From the NCBI GenBank assembly GCA_009760855.2, contig WPIO01000442.1, forward strand, positions 1-45,179: DNA of 45,179 nucleotides, given 5' to 3'. A model generated the notes under the pieces. It was not told the DNA's origin. It saw only the letters and a list, made by a program, of their open reading frames with translations, and did not search any database. The translations under genes and the position numbers were made by a program. The stretch is from Cristatella mucedo (Eukaryota > Bryozoa > Phylactolaemata > Cristatellidae). Below are positions 1 through 10,846 of the stretch, in pieces (the stretch's first letter is position 1; each line of letters opens with the position of its first letter).

Positions 1-541
1 ATATTCCGCGATCTGCTGCGAACTCGTGCGAAACGTGTTATTTACGTGCAAAATGCTTTAAACATGGTGCAGCACTCAGCTGCCAGCCAGCACACGCTCG
101 GACATGCAGATTTGAAGTTTCTACATATTCCGCAATCTGCTGCGAACTTGTGCGAAACGTGTTATTTACCTGCGAAATGCTTTAAACAAGGTGCAGCACT
201 CAGCTGCCAGCCAGCACACGCTCGGACATGCAGATTTGAAGTTTCTACATATTCCGCGATCTGCCGCGAACTCGTGCGAAACGTGTTATTTACGTGCGAA
301 ATGCTTTAAACAAGGTGCAGCACTCTGCTGCCAGCCAGGGCAAGCTCCGACGGGCAGACGTGATGTTTCTACATATTCCGCGATCTGCCGCAAACTCGTG
401 CGAAACGTGTTATTTACGTGCGAAATGCTTTAAACATGGTGCAGCACTGTGGTGGCAGCCAGCACAAGCTCGGACATGCAGATATGAACTTTTTAGATAT
501 TCCGCGATCTGCTGGTAACTCGTGCGAAACTGGTTATTTAC

Positions 542-789
542 GTGCGAAGTGCTTTAAACAAGGTGCAGTACTCTGCTGCCAGCCCAAACAAGCTCGGACA
601 TGCAGATTTGAAGTTTCTACATATTCCGCGATCTGCTGAGAACTCGTGCGAAATGTGTTATTAGAGTGCAAAATGCTCAATACAAGGTGCAGCACTTTGC
701 TGCCAGTCAGCACACGCTCCGAAATGTAGATTTTAAGTTTTTACATATTCCGCGATCTGCTGCGAACTCGTGCGAAACGTGTTATTTAC
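542..789 (+). repeat. H-B unit pair, copy 1
   Basis: Two adjacent units. The first carries GCAGTACTC and CCCAAACAAGCTCGG (class H). The second carries TTAGAGTGC before the unit start, CTCAATAC, CACTTTGCTGCC, GTCAGCACACG and GAAATGTAG (class B). The same ordered pair recurs three units later at 914-1,161 and, with one substituted segment, at 24,691-24,938. A class H unit without its B partner is at 8,731. The shared order of rare variants shows duplication of the pair as a block. Confidence 0.85.
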
Positions 790-913
790 GTGCAAAATGC
801 TTTAAACATGGTGCAGCACTCTGCTGCCAGCCAGCACAAGCTCGGACATGCAGATTTGAACTTTCTAGATATTCCGCGATCTGCTGCGAACTCGTGCGAA
901 ACGTGTTATTTAC

Positions 914-1161
914 GTGCGAAATGCTTTAAACAAGGTGCAGTACTCTGCTGCCAGCCCAAACAAGCTCGGACATGCAGATTTGAAGTTTCTACATATTCCG
1001 CGATCTGCTGCGAACTCGTGCGAAATGTGTTATTAGAGTGCAAAATGCTCAATACAAGGTGCAGCACTTTGCTGCCAGTCAGCACACGCTCCGAAATGTA
1101 GATTTCAAGTTTTTACATATTCCGCGATCTGCTGCGAACTCGTGCGAAACGTGTTATTTAC
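914..1161 (+). repeat. H-B unit pair, copy 2
   Basis: Repeats the ordered H then B pair seen at 542-789, exactly three units (372 bp) downstream. It has the same GCAGTACTC, CCCAAACAAGCTCGG, TTAGAGTGCAAAATG, CTCAATAC and CACTTTGC variants. It differs at a few positions, for example TTTCAAG versus TTTTAAG in the B unit. Confidence 0.85.
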
Positions 1162-1409
1162 GTGCGAAATGCTTTAAACATGGTGCAGCACTCTGCTGCC
1201 AGCCAGCACACGCTCGGACATGCAGATTTGAAGTTTCTACATATTCCGCGATCTGCTGCGAACTCGTGCGAAACGTGTTATTTACGTGCGAAATGCTTTA
1301 AACAAGGTGCAGCACTCTGCTGCCAGCCAGCACACGCTCGGACATGCAGATTTGAAGTTTCTACATATTCCGCGATCTGCCGCGAACTCGTGCGAAACGT
1401 GTTATTTAC

Positions 1410-1781
1410 GTGCGAAATGCTTTAAACAAGGTGCAGCACTCTGCTGCCAGCCAGGGCACGCTCCGACACGCAGATGTGATGTTTCTACATATTCCGCGAT
1501 CTGCTAGGAACTCGTGCGAAACGTGTTATTTGCGTGCGAAATGCTTTAAAAATGGTGCAGCACGCTGCTGCCAGCCAGCACACGCTCGGACATGCAGATT
1601 TGAACTTTCTAGATATTCCGCGATCTGCTGCAAACTCGTGCGAAATGTGTTTTTCGAAAGGGAAATGCTCAATACAAGGTAAAGCACTCTGGTGCCAGCC
1701 AGCGCACGCTCCTAAATGTAGATTAGAAGTTTCTACATATTCCGCGATTTGCTGCGAACTCGTGCGAAACGGGTTATTTAC
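1410..1781 (+). repeat. Marker cassette C, copy 1 (three units)
   Basis: Three consecutive diagnostic units. Unit 1 has GGGCACGCTCC, CAGATGTGATG and GCTAGGAACTCG. Unit 2 has CTTTAAAAATGG, GCACGCTGCTGCC, GAACTTTCTAGATATTCC and GCTGCAAACTCG. Unit 3 opens after TGTGTTTTTCGAAAGGG with CTCAATAC, then GGTAAAGCACTCTGGTGCC, CTCCTAAATGTAG and TTAGAAG. The TTCGAA hexamer at 1,653-1,658 is absent from ordinary units and is a convenient anchor. A class D unit (CGGGTTATTTACG, CGAAACGC, CTCTACTGCC, GCAAGTGCA) follows directly at about 1,782. Confidence 0.9.
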
Positions 1782-2773
1782 GTGCGAAACGCTTTAAACA
1801 AGGTGCAGCACTCTACTGCCAGCAAGTGCATGCTCCGACATGCAGATTTGAAGTTTCTACATATTCCACAATCTGCCGCGAACTCGTGCGAAACGTGTTA
1901 TTTACGTGCGAAATGGTTTAAACAAGGTGCAGCACTCTGCTGCCAGCCAGGGCAAGCTCCGACACGCAGATTTGATGTTTCTACATATTCCGCGATCTGC
2001 TGCGAACTCGTGCGAAACGTGTTATTTACGTGCGAAATGCTTTAAACATGGTGCAGCACTCTGCTGCCAGCCAGCACACGCTCGGACATGCAGATTTGAA
2101 GTTTCTACATATTCCGCGATCTGCTGCGAACTCGTGCGAAATGTGTTATTAGAGTGCGAAATGCTCGATACAAGGTGCAGCACTTTGCTGCCAGTCAGCT
2201 CACGCTCCGAAATGTAGATTTGAAGTTCCGACATATTCCGCGATCTGCTGCGAACTCGTGCGAAACGTGTTATTTACGTGCGAAATGCTTTAAACAAGGT
2301 GCAGCACTCTGCTGCCAGCAAGCCCACGCTCCGACACGCCGATTTGATGTTCCTACATATTCCGCGATCTGCTGCGAACTCGTGCGAAACGTGTTATTTA
2401 CGTGCGAAATGCTTTAAACATGGTGCAGCACTCTGCTGCCAGCCAGAGCACGCTCCGACACGTAGATTTGAAGTTTCTACATATTCCGCGATCTGCTGCG
2501 AACTCGTGCGAAATGTGATATTAGAGTGCGAAATGCTCAATACAAGGTGCAGCACTCTGCTGCCAGCCAGCGCACGCTCCGAAATGTAGATTTGAAGTTT
2601 CTACATATTCCGCGATCTGCTGCGAACTCGTGCGAAACGTGTTATTTACGTGCGAAATGCTTTAAACAAGGTGCAGCACTCTGCTGCCAGCAAGCCCACG
2701 CTCCGACATGCAGATTTGAAGTTTCTACATATTCCGCGATCTGCTGCGAACTCGTGCAAAACGTGTTATTTAC

Positions 2774-3145
2774 GTGCGAAATGCTTTAAAGAAGGTGCAG
2801 CACTCTGCTGCCAGCCAGGGCACGCTCCGACAGGCAGATGTGATGTTTCTACATATTCCGCGATCTGCTAGGAACTCGTGCGAAACGTGTTATTTGCGTG
2901 CGAAATGCTTTAAAAATGGTGCAGCACGCTGCTGCCAGCCAGCATGCGCTCGGACATGCAGATTTGAACTTTCTAGATATTCCGCGATCTGCTGCAAACT
3001 CGTGCGAAATGTGTTTTTCGAAAGCGAAATGCTCAATACAAGGTAAAGCACTCTGGTGCCAGCCAGCGCACGCTCCGAAATGCAGATTTGAAGTTTCTAC
3101 ATATTCCGCGATCTGCTGCGAACTCGTGCGAAACGTGTTATTTAC
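2774..3145 (+). repeat. Marker cassette C, copy 2
   Basis: Same three-unit order as at 1,410. The TTCGAA anchor at 3,017 lies exactly 1,364 bp (11 units) after copy 1. Private variants are CTTTAAAGAAGG at the start (shared with the copy at 18,618), GCATGCGCTCGG in the second unit and CGAAAGCG (shared with the copy at 20,107). Sharing different variants with different distant copies indicates mosaic descent. The third unit reverts to CTCCGAAATGCAG in its middle. Confidence 0.9.
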
Positions 3146-3393
3146 GTGCGAAATGCTTTAAACAAGGTGCAGCACTCTGCTGCCAGCCAGCACACGCTCC
3201 GACATGCAGATTTGAACTTTCTAGATATTCTGCGATCTGCTGCGAACTCGTGCGAAATGTGTTATTCGACTGCGAAATGCTCAATACAAGGTGCAGCATT
3301 TTGCTGCAAGTCAGCTCACGCTCCGAAATGTAGATTTGAAGTTCCGACATATTCCGCGATCTGCTGCGAACTCGTGCGAAACGTGTTATTTAC
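3146..3393 (+). repeat. B-type block with GACTGCG and GCATTTTGCTGCAAG
   Basis: An XbaI-type unit (GAACTTTCTAGATATTCTGCG) is followed by a B unit with TTATTCGACTGCG, CTCAATAC, GCATTTTGCTGCAAGTCAG, GCTCACGCTCCG and GAAATGTAG, ending GAAGTTCCGAC. The same ordered block appears at 5,749-5,996, 42,649-42,896 and 44,882-45,129, and in altered form at 19,115-19,362. It is one of the clearest block-duplication markers in the window. Confidence 0.85.
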
Positions 3394-3517
3394 GTGCGAA
3401 ATGCTTTAAACAAGGTGCAGCACTCTGCTGCCAGCCAGCCCACGCTCCGACATGCAGATTTGATGTTTCTACATATTCCGCGATCTGCTGCGAACTCGTG
3501 CGAAACGTGTTATTTAC

Positions 3518-3765
3518 GTGCGAAATGCTTTAAACATGGTGCAGCACTGTGCTGGCAGCCAGCACAACCTCGCTCATGCAGATTTGAAATTTCTAGATAT
3601 TCTGCGATCTGCCGCGAACTCGGGCGAAACGTTTTATTTACGTGCGAAATGCTTTAAACGAGGTGCAGCACTCTGCTGCCAGCCAGCACACGCTCGGACA
3701 TGCATATTTGAAGTTTCTACATATTCTGCGATCTGCTGCAAACTCGTGCGAAATGTGTTATTCGA
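3518..3765 (+). repeat. E-E' unit pair, copy 1
   Basis: The first unit has GCACTGTGCTGGCAGCC, CACAACCTCGCTCATGC, GAAATTTCTAGATATTC and GAACTCGGGCG, followed by ACGTTTTATTTACG. The second has TTTAAACGAGG, CTCGGACATGCATATTTG. The pair recurs with nearly all private variants at 43,393-43,640, almost 40 kb away. A further E unit begins at 45,130 at the window edge. A diverged relative is at 4,634-4,881 (GCACTGTGGTTGCAGCC, GAACTCGGGCG, CATGCATATTTG), and half of an E unit is at 38,612. Confidence 0.88.
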
Positions 3766-5129
3766 GTGCGAAATGCTCGATACAAGGTGCAGCACTTTGC
3801 TGCCAGTCAGTTCACGCTCCGAAATGTAGATTTCAAGTTTCTACATATTCAGCCATCTGCTGCGAACTTGTGCGAAACGTGTTATTTACGTGCGAAATGC
3901 TTTAAACATGGTGCAGCACTCTGCTGCCAGCCAGAGCACGCTCCGACACGTAGATTTGAAGTTTCTACATATTCCGCGATCTGCTGCGAACTCGTGCGAA
4001 ACGTGTTATTTACGTGCGAAATGCTTTAAACAAGGTGCAGCACTCTGCTGCCAGCCAGCACACGCTTGGACATGCAGATTTGAAGTTTCTACATATTTCG
4101 CGATCTGCAGCGAACTCGTGCGAAACGTGTTATTTACGTGCGAAATGCTTTAAACAAGGTGCAGCACTCTGCTGCCAGCCAGCACACGCTCGGACATGCA
4201 GATATGAACTTTTTAGATATTCTGCGATCTGCTGGGAACTCGTGCGAAACGTGTTATTTACGTGCGAAATGCTTTAAACAAGGTGCAGCACTCTGCTGCC
4301 AGCAAGCACACGCTCCGACATGCAGATTTGAAGTTTCTACATATTCCGCGATCTGCTGCAAACTGGTGCGAAACGTGTTATTTACGTGCGAAATGCTTTA
4401 AACAAGGTGCAGCACTCTGCTGCCAGCTAGGGCACGCTCCGACACGCAGATTTGAAGTTTCTACATATTCCGCGATCTGCTGCGAACTCGTGCGAAATGT
4501 GATATTAGAGTGCGAAATGCTCGATACAAGGTGCAGCACTTTGCTGCCAGTCAGTACACGCTCTGAAATGTAGATTTCAAGTTTCTACATATTCTGCGAT
4601 CTGCTGCGAACTGGTGCGAAACGTGTTATTTACGTGCGAAATGCTTTAAACATGGTGCAGCACTGTGGTTGCAGCCAGCACAAGCTCGCACATGCAGATT
4701 TGAACTTTCTAGATATTCAGCGATCTGCTGCGAACTCGGGCGAAACGTTTTATTTACGTGCGAAATGCTTTAAACAAGGTGCAGCACTCTGCTGCCAGCC
4801 AGCACACGCTTGGACATGCATATTTGAAGTTTCTACATATTCTGCGATCTGCTGCAAACTCGTGCGAAACGTGTTATTTACGTGCGAAATGCTTTAAACA
4901 AGGTGCAGCACTCTGCTGCCAGTCAGCTCACGCTCCGACATGCAGATTTGAAGTTTCTACATATTCCGCGATCTGCTGCGAACTGGTGCGAAACGTGTTA
5001 TTTACGTGCGAAATGCTTTAAACAAGGTGCAGCACTCTGCTGCCAGCCAGAGCACGCTCCGACATGCAGATTTGAAGTTTCTACATATTCCGCGATCTGC
5101 CGCGAACTCGTGCAAAACGTGTTATTTAC

Positions 5130-5500
5130 GTGCGAAATGCTTTAAACAAGGTGCAGCACTCTGCTGCCAGCCAGGGCACGCTCCGACAGGCAGATGTGAT
5201 GTTTCTACATATTCCGCGATCTGCTAGGAACTCGTGCGAAACGTGTTATTTGCGTGCGAAATGCTTTAAAAATGGTGCAGCATGCTGCTGGCAGCCAGCA
5301 CACGCTCGGACATGCAGATTTGAACTTTCTAGATATTCCGCGATCTGCTGCAAACTCGTGCGAAATGTGTTTTTCCATGGGAAATGCTCAATACAAGGTA
5401 AAGCACTCTGGTGCCAGCCAGCGCACGCTCCTAAATGTAGATTAGAAGTTTCTACATATTCCGCGATTTGCTGCGAACTCGTGCGAAACGGGTTATTTAC
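5130..5500 (+). repeat. Marker cassette C, copy 3, 1 bp shorter
   Basis: Three-unit cassette as at 1,410. Where the other copies have TTCGAAAGGG, this copy reads TTCCATGGG, which removes TTCGAA, creates CCATGG and shortens the unit by 1 bp. The second unit reads GCATGCTGCTGGCAGCC. The anchor position (5,373) is exactly 19 units after copy 2. A class D unit follows directly at 5,501, as after copy 1, so the C-D junction is itself duplicated 30 units apart. Confidence 0.9.
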
Positions 5501-5996
5501 GTGCGAAACGCTTTAAACAAGGTGCAGCACTCTACTGCCAGCAAGTGCACGCTCCGACATGCAGATTTGAAGTTTCTACATATTCCACAATCTGCCGCAA
5601 ACTCGTGCGAAACGTGTTATTTACGTGCGAAATGCTTTAAACAAGGTGCAGCACTCTGCTGCCAGCCAGCACACGCTCCGACATGCAGATTTGAACTTTC
5701 TACATATTCCGCGATCTGCTGCGAACTCGTGCGAAACGTGTTATTTACGTGCGAAATGCTTTAAACAAGGTGCAGCACTCTGCTGCCAGCCAGCACACGC
5801 TCCGACATGCAGATTTGAACTTTCTAGATATTCTGCGATCTGCTGCGAACTCGTGCAAAATGTGTTATTCGACTGCGAAATGCTCAATACAAGGTGCAGC
5901 ATTTTGCTGCAAGTCAGCTCACGCTCCGAAATGTAGATTTGAAGTTTCTACATATTCCGCGATTGGCTGCGAACTCGTGCGAAACGGGTTATTTAC
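5501..5996 (+). repeat. D-A-A-B four-unit block, copy 1
   Basis: The class D unit is marked by CGGGTTATTTACG just upstream, CGAAACGC, CTCTACTGCC and GCAAGTGCACG. It is followed by an ordinary unit, an XbaI-type unit (CTTTCTAGATATTCTGCG) and a B unit with TTATTCGACTGCG and GCATTTTGCTGCAAG. The same order and spacing occur at 42,401-42,896. The B unit here leads into GCGATTGGCTGCG and CGAAAAGC, a junction also seen at about 9,440-9,490. Confidence 0.85.
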
Positions 5997-6496
5997 GTGC
6001 GAAAAGCTTTAAACAAGGTGCAGCACTCTGCTGCCAGCCAGCACACGCTCCGACATGCAGATTTGATGTTTCTACATATTCCACGATCTGCCGCGAACTC
6101 GTGCGAAACGTGTTATTTACGTGGGAAATGCTTTAAACACGGTGCAGCACTCTGCTGCCAGCCAGCACACGCTCGGACATGCAGATTTGAAGTTTCTACA
6201 TATTCTGCGATCTGCTGCGAACTCGTGCGAAACGTGTTATTTACGTGCGAAATGCTTTAAACAAGGTGCAGCACTTTGCTGCCAGTCAGCTCACGCTCCG
6301 AAATGTAGATTTCAAGTTTCTACATATTCCGCGATCTGCTGCGAACTCGTGCGAAACGTGTTATTTACGTGCGAAATGCTTTAAACATGGTGCAGCACTC
6401 TGCTGCCAGCCAGCATGCGCACGCTCCGACATGCAGATTTGAAGTTTCTACATATTCCGCGATCTGCTGCGAACTGGTGCGAAACGTGTTATTTAC

Positions 6497-9106
6497 GTGC
6501 GAAATGCTTTAAACAAGGTGCAGCACTCTGCTGCCAGCCAGCACACGCTCCGACATGCAGATTTGAAGTTTCTACATATTCCGCGATCTGCTGCGAACTC
6601 GTGCGAAACGTGTTATTTACGTGCGAAATGCTTTAAACATGGTGCAGCACTCTGCTGCAGCCAGCACACGCTCCGACATGCAGATTTGAACTTTCTAGAT
6701 ATTCCGCGATCTGCTGCGAACTCGTGCAAAACGTGTTATTTACGTGCGAAATGCTTTAAACAAGGTGCAGCACTCTGCTGCCAGCAAGCGCACGCTCCGA
6801 CATGCAGATTTGAACTTTCTACATATTCCGCGATCTGCTGCGAACTCGTGCGAAACGTGTTATTTACGTGCGAAATGCTTTAAACATAGTGCAGCACTCT
6901 GCTGCCAGTCAGCGCACGCTCCGACATGCAGATTTGAAATTTCTAGACATTCCGCGATCTTGTGCGAACTCGTGCGAAACGTGTTATTTACGTGCGAAAT
7001 GCTTTAAACATGGTGCAGCACTCTGCTGCCAGCCAGCACACGCTTGGACATGCAGATTTGAAGTTTCTACATATTCCGCGATCTCTGCTGCAAACTCGTG
7101 CGAAACGTGTTATTTACGTGCGAAATGCTTTAAACAAGATACAGCACTCTGCTGCCAGCCAGGGCACGCTCCGAAATGTAGATTTGAAGTTTCTACATAT
7201 TCCGCGATCTGCTGCGAACTTGTGCGAAACGTGTTATTTACGTGCGAAATGCTTTAAACATGGTGCAGCACTCTGCTGCCAGTCAGCGCACGCTCCGACA
7301 TGAAGATTTGAAGTTTCTACATATTCCGCGATCTGCTGCGAACTTGTGCGAAACGTGGTATTTACGTGCGAAATGCTTTAAACAAGGTGCAGCACTCTGC
7401 TGCCAGCCAGCGCACGCTCCGAAATGTAGATTTGAAGTTTCTACATATTCCGCGATCTGCTGCGAACTCGTGCGAAACGTGTTTACTACGTGCGAAATGC
7501 TTTAAACAAGTTGCAGCACTCAGCTGCGAGCAAGCACGCGCTCCGACATGCAGATTTGAAGTTTCGACATATTCCGCGATCTGCTGCGAACTCGTGCGAA
7601 ACGTGTTATTTACGTGCGAAATGCTTTAAACAAGGTGCAGCACTCTGCTGCCAGCCAGCGCACGCTCCGACATGCAGATTTGAAGTTTCTACATATTCCG
7701 CGATCTGCTGCAAACTCGTGCGAAACGTGTTATTTACGTGCGAAATGCTTTAAACATGGTGCAGCACTCTGCTGCCAGCCAGAGCACGCTCCGACACGCA
7801 GATTTGAATTGTCTACATATTCCGCGATCTGGTGCGAACTCGTGCGAAACGTGTTATTTACGTGCGAAATGCTTTAAACATGGTGCAGCACTCTGCTGCC
7901 AGCCAGCACACGCTCCGACATGCAGATTTGAAGTTTCTACATATTCCGCGATCTGCTGCGAACTCGTGCGAAACGTGTTATTTACGTGCGAAATGCTTTA
8001 AACAAGGTGCAGCACTCTGCTGCCAGCCAGCACACGCTCGGACATGCAGATTTGAAGTTTCTACATATTCCGCGATCTGCCGCGAACTCGTGCAAAAACG
8101 TGTTATTTACGTGCGAAATGCTTTAAACAAGGTGCAGCACTCTGCTGCCAGCCAGGGCACGCTCCGACATGCAGATTTGAAGTTTCTACATATTCCGCGA
8201 TCTGTTGGGAACTCGTGCGAAACGTGTTATTTACGTGCGAAATGCTTTAAACAAGGTGCAGCACTCTGCTGGCAGCCAGCACACGCTCCGACATGCAGAT
8301 TTGAACTTTCTACATATTCCGCGATCTGCTGCGAACTCGTGCGAAACGTGTTATTTACGTGCGAAATGCTTTAAACAAGGTGCAGCACTTTGCTGCCAGC
8401 CCGAACACGCTCCGACATGCAGATTTGCAGTATCTACATATTCCGCGATCTGCTGCGAACTCGTGCGAAATGTGTATTTAGTGCAAAATGCTGCTTTAAA
8501 CATGGTGCAGCACTTTGCTGCCAGTCAGCACACGCTCCGAAATGTAGATTTGAAGTTTCTACATATTCCGCGATCTGCTGCGAACTCGTGCGAAACGTGT
8601 TATTTACGTGCGAAATGCTTTAAACATGGTGCAGCACTCTGCTGCCAGCCAGCACACGCTCCGACATGCAGATTTGAAGTTTCTAGATATTCCGCGATCT
8701 GCTGCGAACTCGTGCGAACGTGTTATTTACGTGCGAAGTGCTTTAAACAAGGTGCAGTACTCTGCTGCCAGCCCAAACAAGCTCGGACATGCAGATTTGA
8801 AGTTTCTACATATTCCGCGATCTGCTGCGAACTCGTGCGAAACGTGTTATTTACGTGCAAAATGCTTTAAACATGGTGCAGCACTCTGCTGCCAGCCAGC
8901 ACACGCTCCGACATGCAGATTTGAAGTTTCTACATATTCCGCGATCTGCTGCGAACTCGTGCGAAACGTGTTATTTACGTGCGAAATGCTTTAAACAAGG
9001 TGCAGCACTCTGCTGCCAGCCAGCACACGCTCGGACATGCAGATTTGAAGTTTCTACATATTCCGCGATCTGCTGCGCGAACTCGTGCGAAACGTGTGTT
9101 ATTTAC
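6497..9106 (+). repeat. Mixed transitional domain
   Basis: About 21 units. These are mostly ordinary units with scattered left-domain variants: a class F unit at 7,118 with CAAGATACAGC, a unit at 7,490 with CAAGTTGCAGCACTCAGC and GCGAGCAAGC, and a class H unit at 8,731. Small length changes begin here: an extra CT near 7,083, an extra A near 8,097, two extra bases near 8,490 and an extra CG plus GT near 9,075-9,098. No gene or unique sequence was seen. Confidence 0.8.
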
Positions 9107-9478
9107 GTGCGAAATGCTTTAAACAAGGTGCAGCACTCTGCTGCCAGCCAGGGCACGCTCCGACATGCAGATTTGAAGTTTCTACATATTCCGCGATCTG
9201 CTGCGAACTCGTGCGAAACGTGTTATTTACGTGCGAAATGCTTTAAAAATGGTGCAGCACGCTGCTGCCAGCCAGCACACGCTCGGACATGCAGATTTGA
9301 ACTTTCTAGATATTCCGCGATCTGCTGCAAACTCGTGCGAAATGTGTTTTTCGAAAGGGAAATGCTCAATACAAGGTAAAGCACTCTGGTGCCAGCCAGG
9401 GCACGCTCCTAAATGTAGATTAGAAGTTTCTACATATTCCGCGATTGGCTGCGAACTCGTGCGAAACGGGTTATTTAC
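9107..9478 (+). repeat. Marker cassette C, copy 4
   Basis: The second and third units carry the full cassette signature (CTTTAAAAATGG, GCACGCTGCTGCC, TCTAGATATTCC, TTCGAA at 9,350, GGTAAAGCACTCTGG, CTCCTAAATGTAG). The first unit has lost its usual markers, with ordinary CATGCAGATTTGAAG and GCTGCGAACTCG. The cassette therefore begins with a recombinant unit. It is followed by GCGATTGGCTGCG and a unit with CGAAAAGC, the same follower as at 5,997. Confidence 0.9.
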
Positions 9479-10472
9479 GTGCGAAAAGCTTTAAACAAGG
9501 TGCAGCACTCTGCTGCCAGCCAGGGCAAGCTCCGACACGCAGATTTAAAGTTTCTACATATTCCGCGATCTGCTGCGAACTCGTGCGAAACGTGTTATTT
9601 ACGTGCGAAATGCTTTAAACAAGGTGCAGCACTCTGCTGCCAGCCAGGGCACGCTCCGACACGCAGATTTGATGTTTCTACATATTCCGCGATCTGCTGC
9701 GAACTCGTGCGAAACGTGTTATTTACGTGCGAAATGCTTTAAACATGGTGCAGCACTCTGCTGCCAGCCAGCACACGCTCGGACATGCAGATTTGAAGTT
9801 TCTACATATTCCGCGATCTGCTGCGAACTCGTGCGAAATGTGATATTAGAGTGCGAAATGCCTTAAACAAGGTGCAGCACTCTGCTGCCAGTCAGCTCAC
9901 GCTCCGAAATGCAGATTTGAAGTTTCTACATATTCCGCGATCTGCTGCGAACTCGTGCGAAACGTGTTATTTACGTGCGAAATGCTTTAAACAAGGTGCA
10001 GCACTCTGCTGCCAGCAAGCCCACGCTCCGACATGCAGATTTGAAGTTTCTACATATTCCGCGATCTGCTGCGAACTCGTGCGAAACGTGTTATTTACGT
10101 GCGAAATGCTTTAAACAAGGTGCAGCACTCTGCTGCCAGCCAGAGCACGCTCCGACATGCAGATTTGAAGTTTCTACATATTCCGCGATCTGCTGCGAAC
10201 TCGTGCGAAACGTGTTATTTACGAGTGCGAAATGCTCAAAACAAGGTGCAGCACTCTGCTGCCAGCCAGCGCACGCTCCGAAATGCAGATTTGAAGTTTC
10301 TACATATTCCGCGATCTGCTGCGAACTCGTGCGAAACGTGTTATTTACGTGCGAAATGCTTTAAACAAGGTGCAGCACTCTGCTGCCAGCCAGCACACGC
10401 TCCGACATGCAGATTTGAAGTTTCTACATATTCCGCGATCTGCTGCGAACTCGTGCGAAACGTGTTATTTAC

Positions 10473-10846
10473 GTGCGAAATGCTTTAAACAAGGTGCAGC
10501 ACTCTGCTGCCAGCCAGGGCACGCTCCGACATGCAGATTTGATGTTTCTACATATTCCGCGATCTGCTAGGAACTCGTGCGAAACGTGTTATTTGCGTGC
10601 GAAATGCTTTAAAAATGGTGCAGCACGCTGCTGCCAGCCAGCACACGCTCGGACATGCAGATTTGAACTTTCTAGATATTCCGCGATCTGCTGCAAACTC
10701 GTGCGAAATGTGTTTTTTTTACGTGCGAAATGCTTTAAACAAGGTGCAGCACTCTGCTGCCAGCCAGCGCACGCTCCGAAATGTAGATTTGAAGTTTCTA
10801 CATATTCCGCGATCTGCTGCGAACTCGTGCGAAACGTGTTATTTAC
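10473..10846 (+). repeat. Marker cassette C, copy 5, chimeric third unit
   Basis: The first two units match the cassette (GCTAGGAACTCG, TTATTTGCGTGCG, CTTTAAAAATGG, GCACGCTGCTGCC, GCTGCAAACTCG). At about 10,712-10,720 the expected TTCGAAAGGG is replaced by a run of eight T joined to ACGTGCGAAATGC, so the third unit is ordinary from its start. The break lies 11 units after the anchor of copy 4. This looks like a crossover inside the T-rich junction between a cassette and an ordinary unit. Confidence 0.85.

Larger units (their letters stand above)
1..6496 (+). repeat. Left domain: substitution-rich units with higher-order order
   Basis: About 52 units with many shared private variants. Variant class B (CTCAATAC or CTCGATAC instead of CTTTAAAC, and GAAATGTAG instead of GACATGCAG) occurs at about 666, 1,038, 2,154, 2,526, 3,270, 3,766, 4,510 and 5,873. 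A three-unit marker cassette occurs three times. Class B units at 666 and 1,038 recur 12 units later at 2,154 and 2,526, while the cassette that follows recurs 11 units later, so the local higher-order unit is about 11-12 units with one unit gained or lost. From 46 to 5,254 every unit is exactly 124 bp: substitutions are frequent but no net length change is present. Confidence 0.85.

Noticed and set aside
8205-8870. A 221-codon open frame, the longest in the window
   Set aside because: It consists only of satellite units joined in frame by small indels near 8,480 and 8,718. Its start, stop and content follow the 124-bp period, and there is no domain or codon bias.
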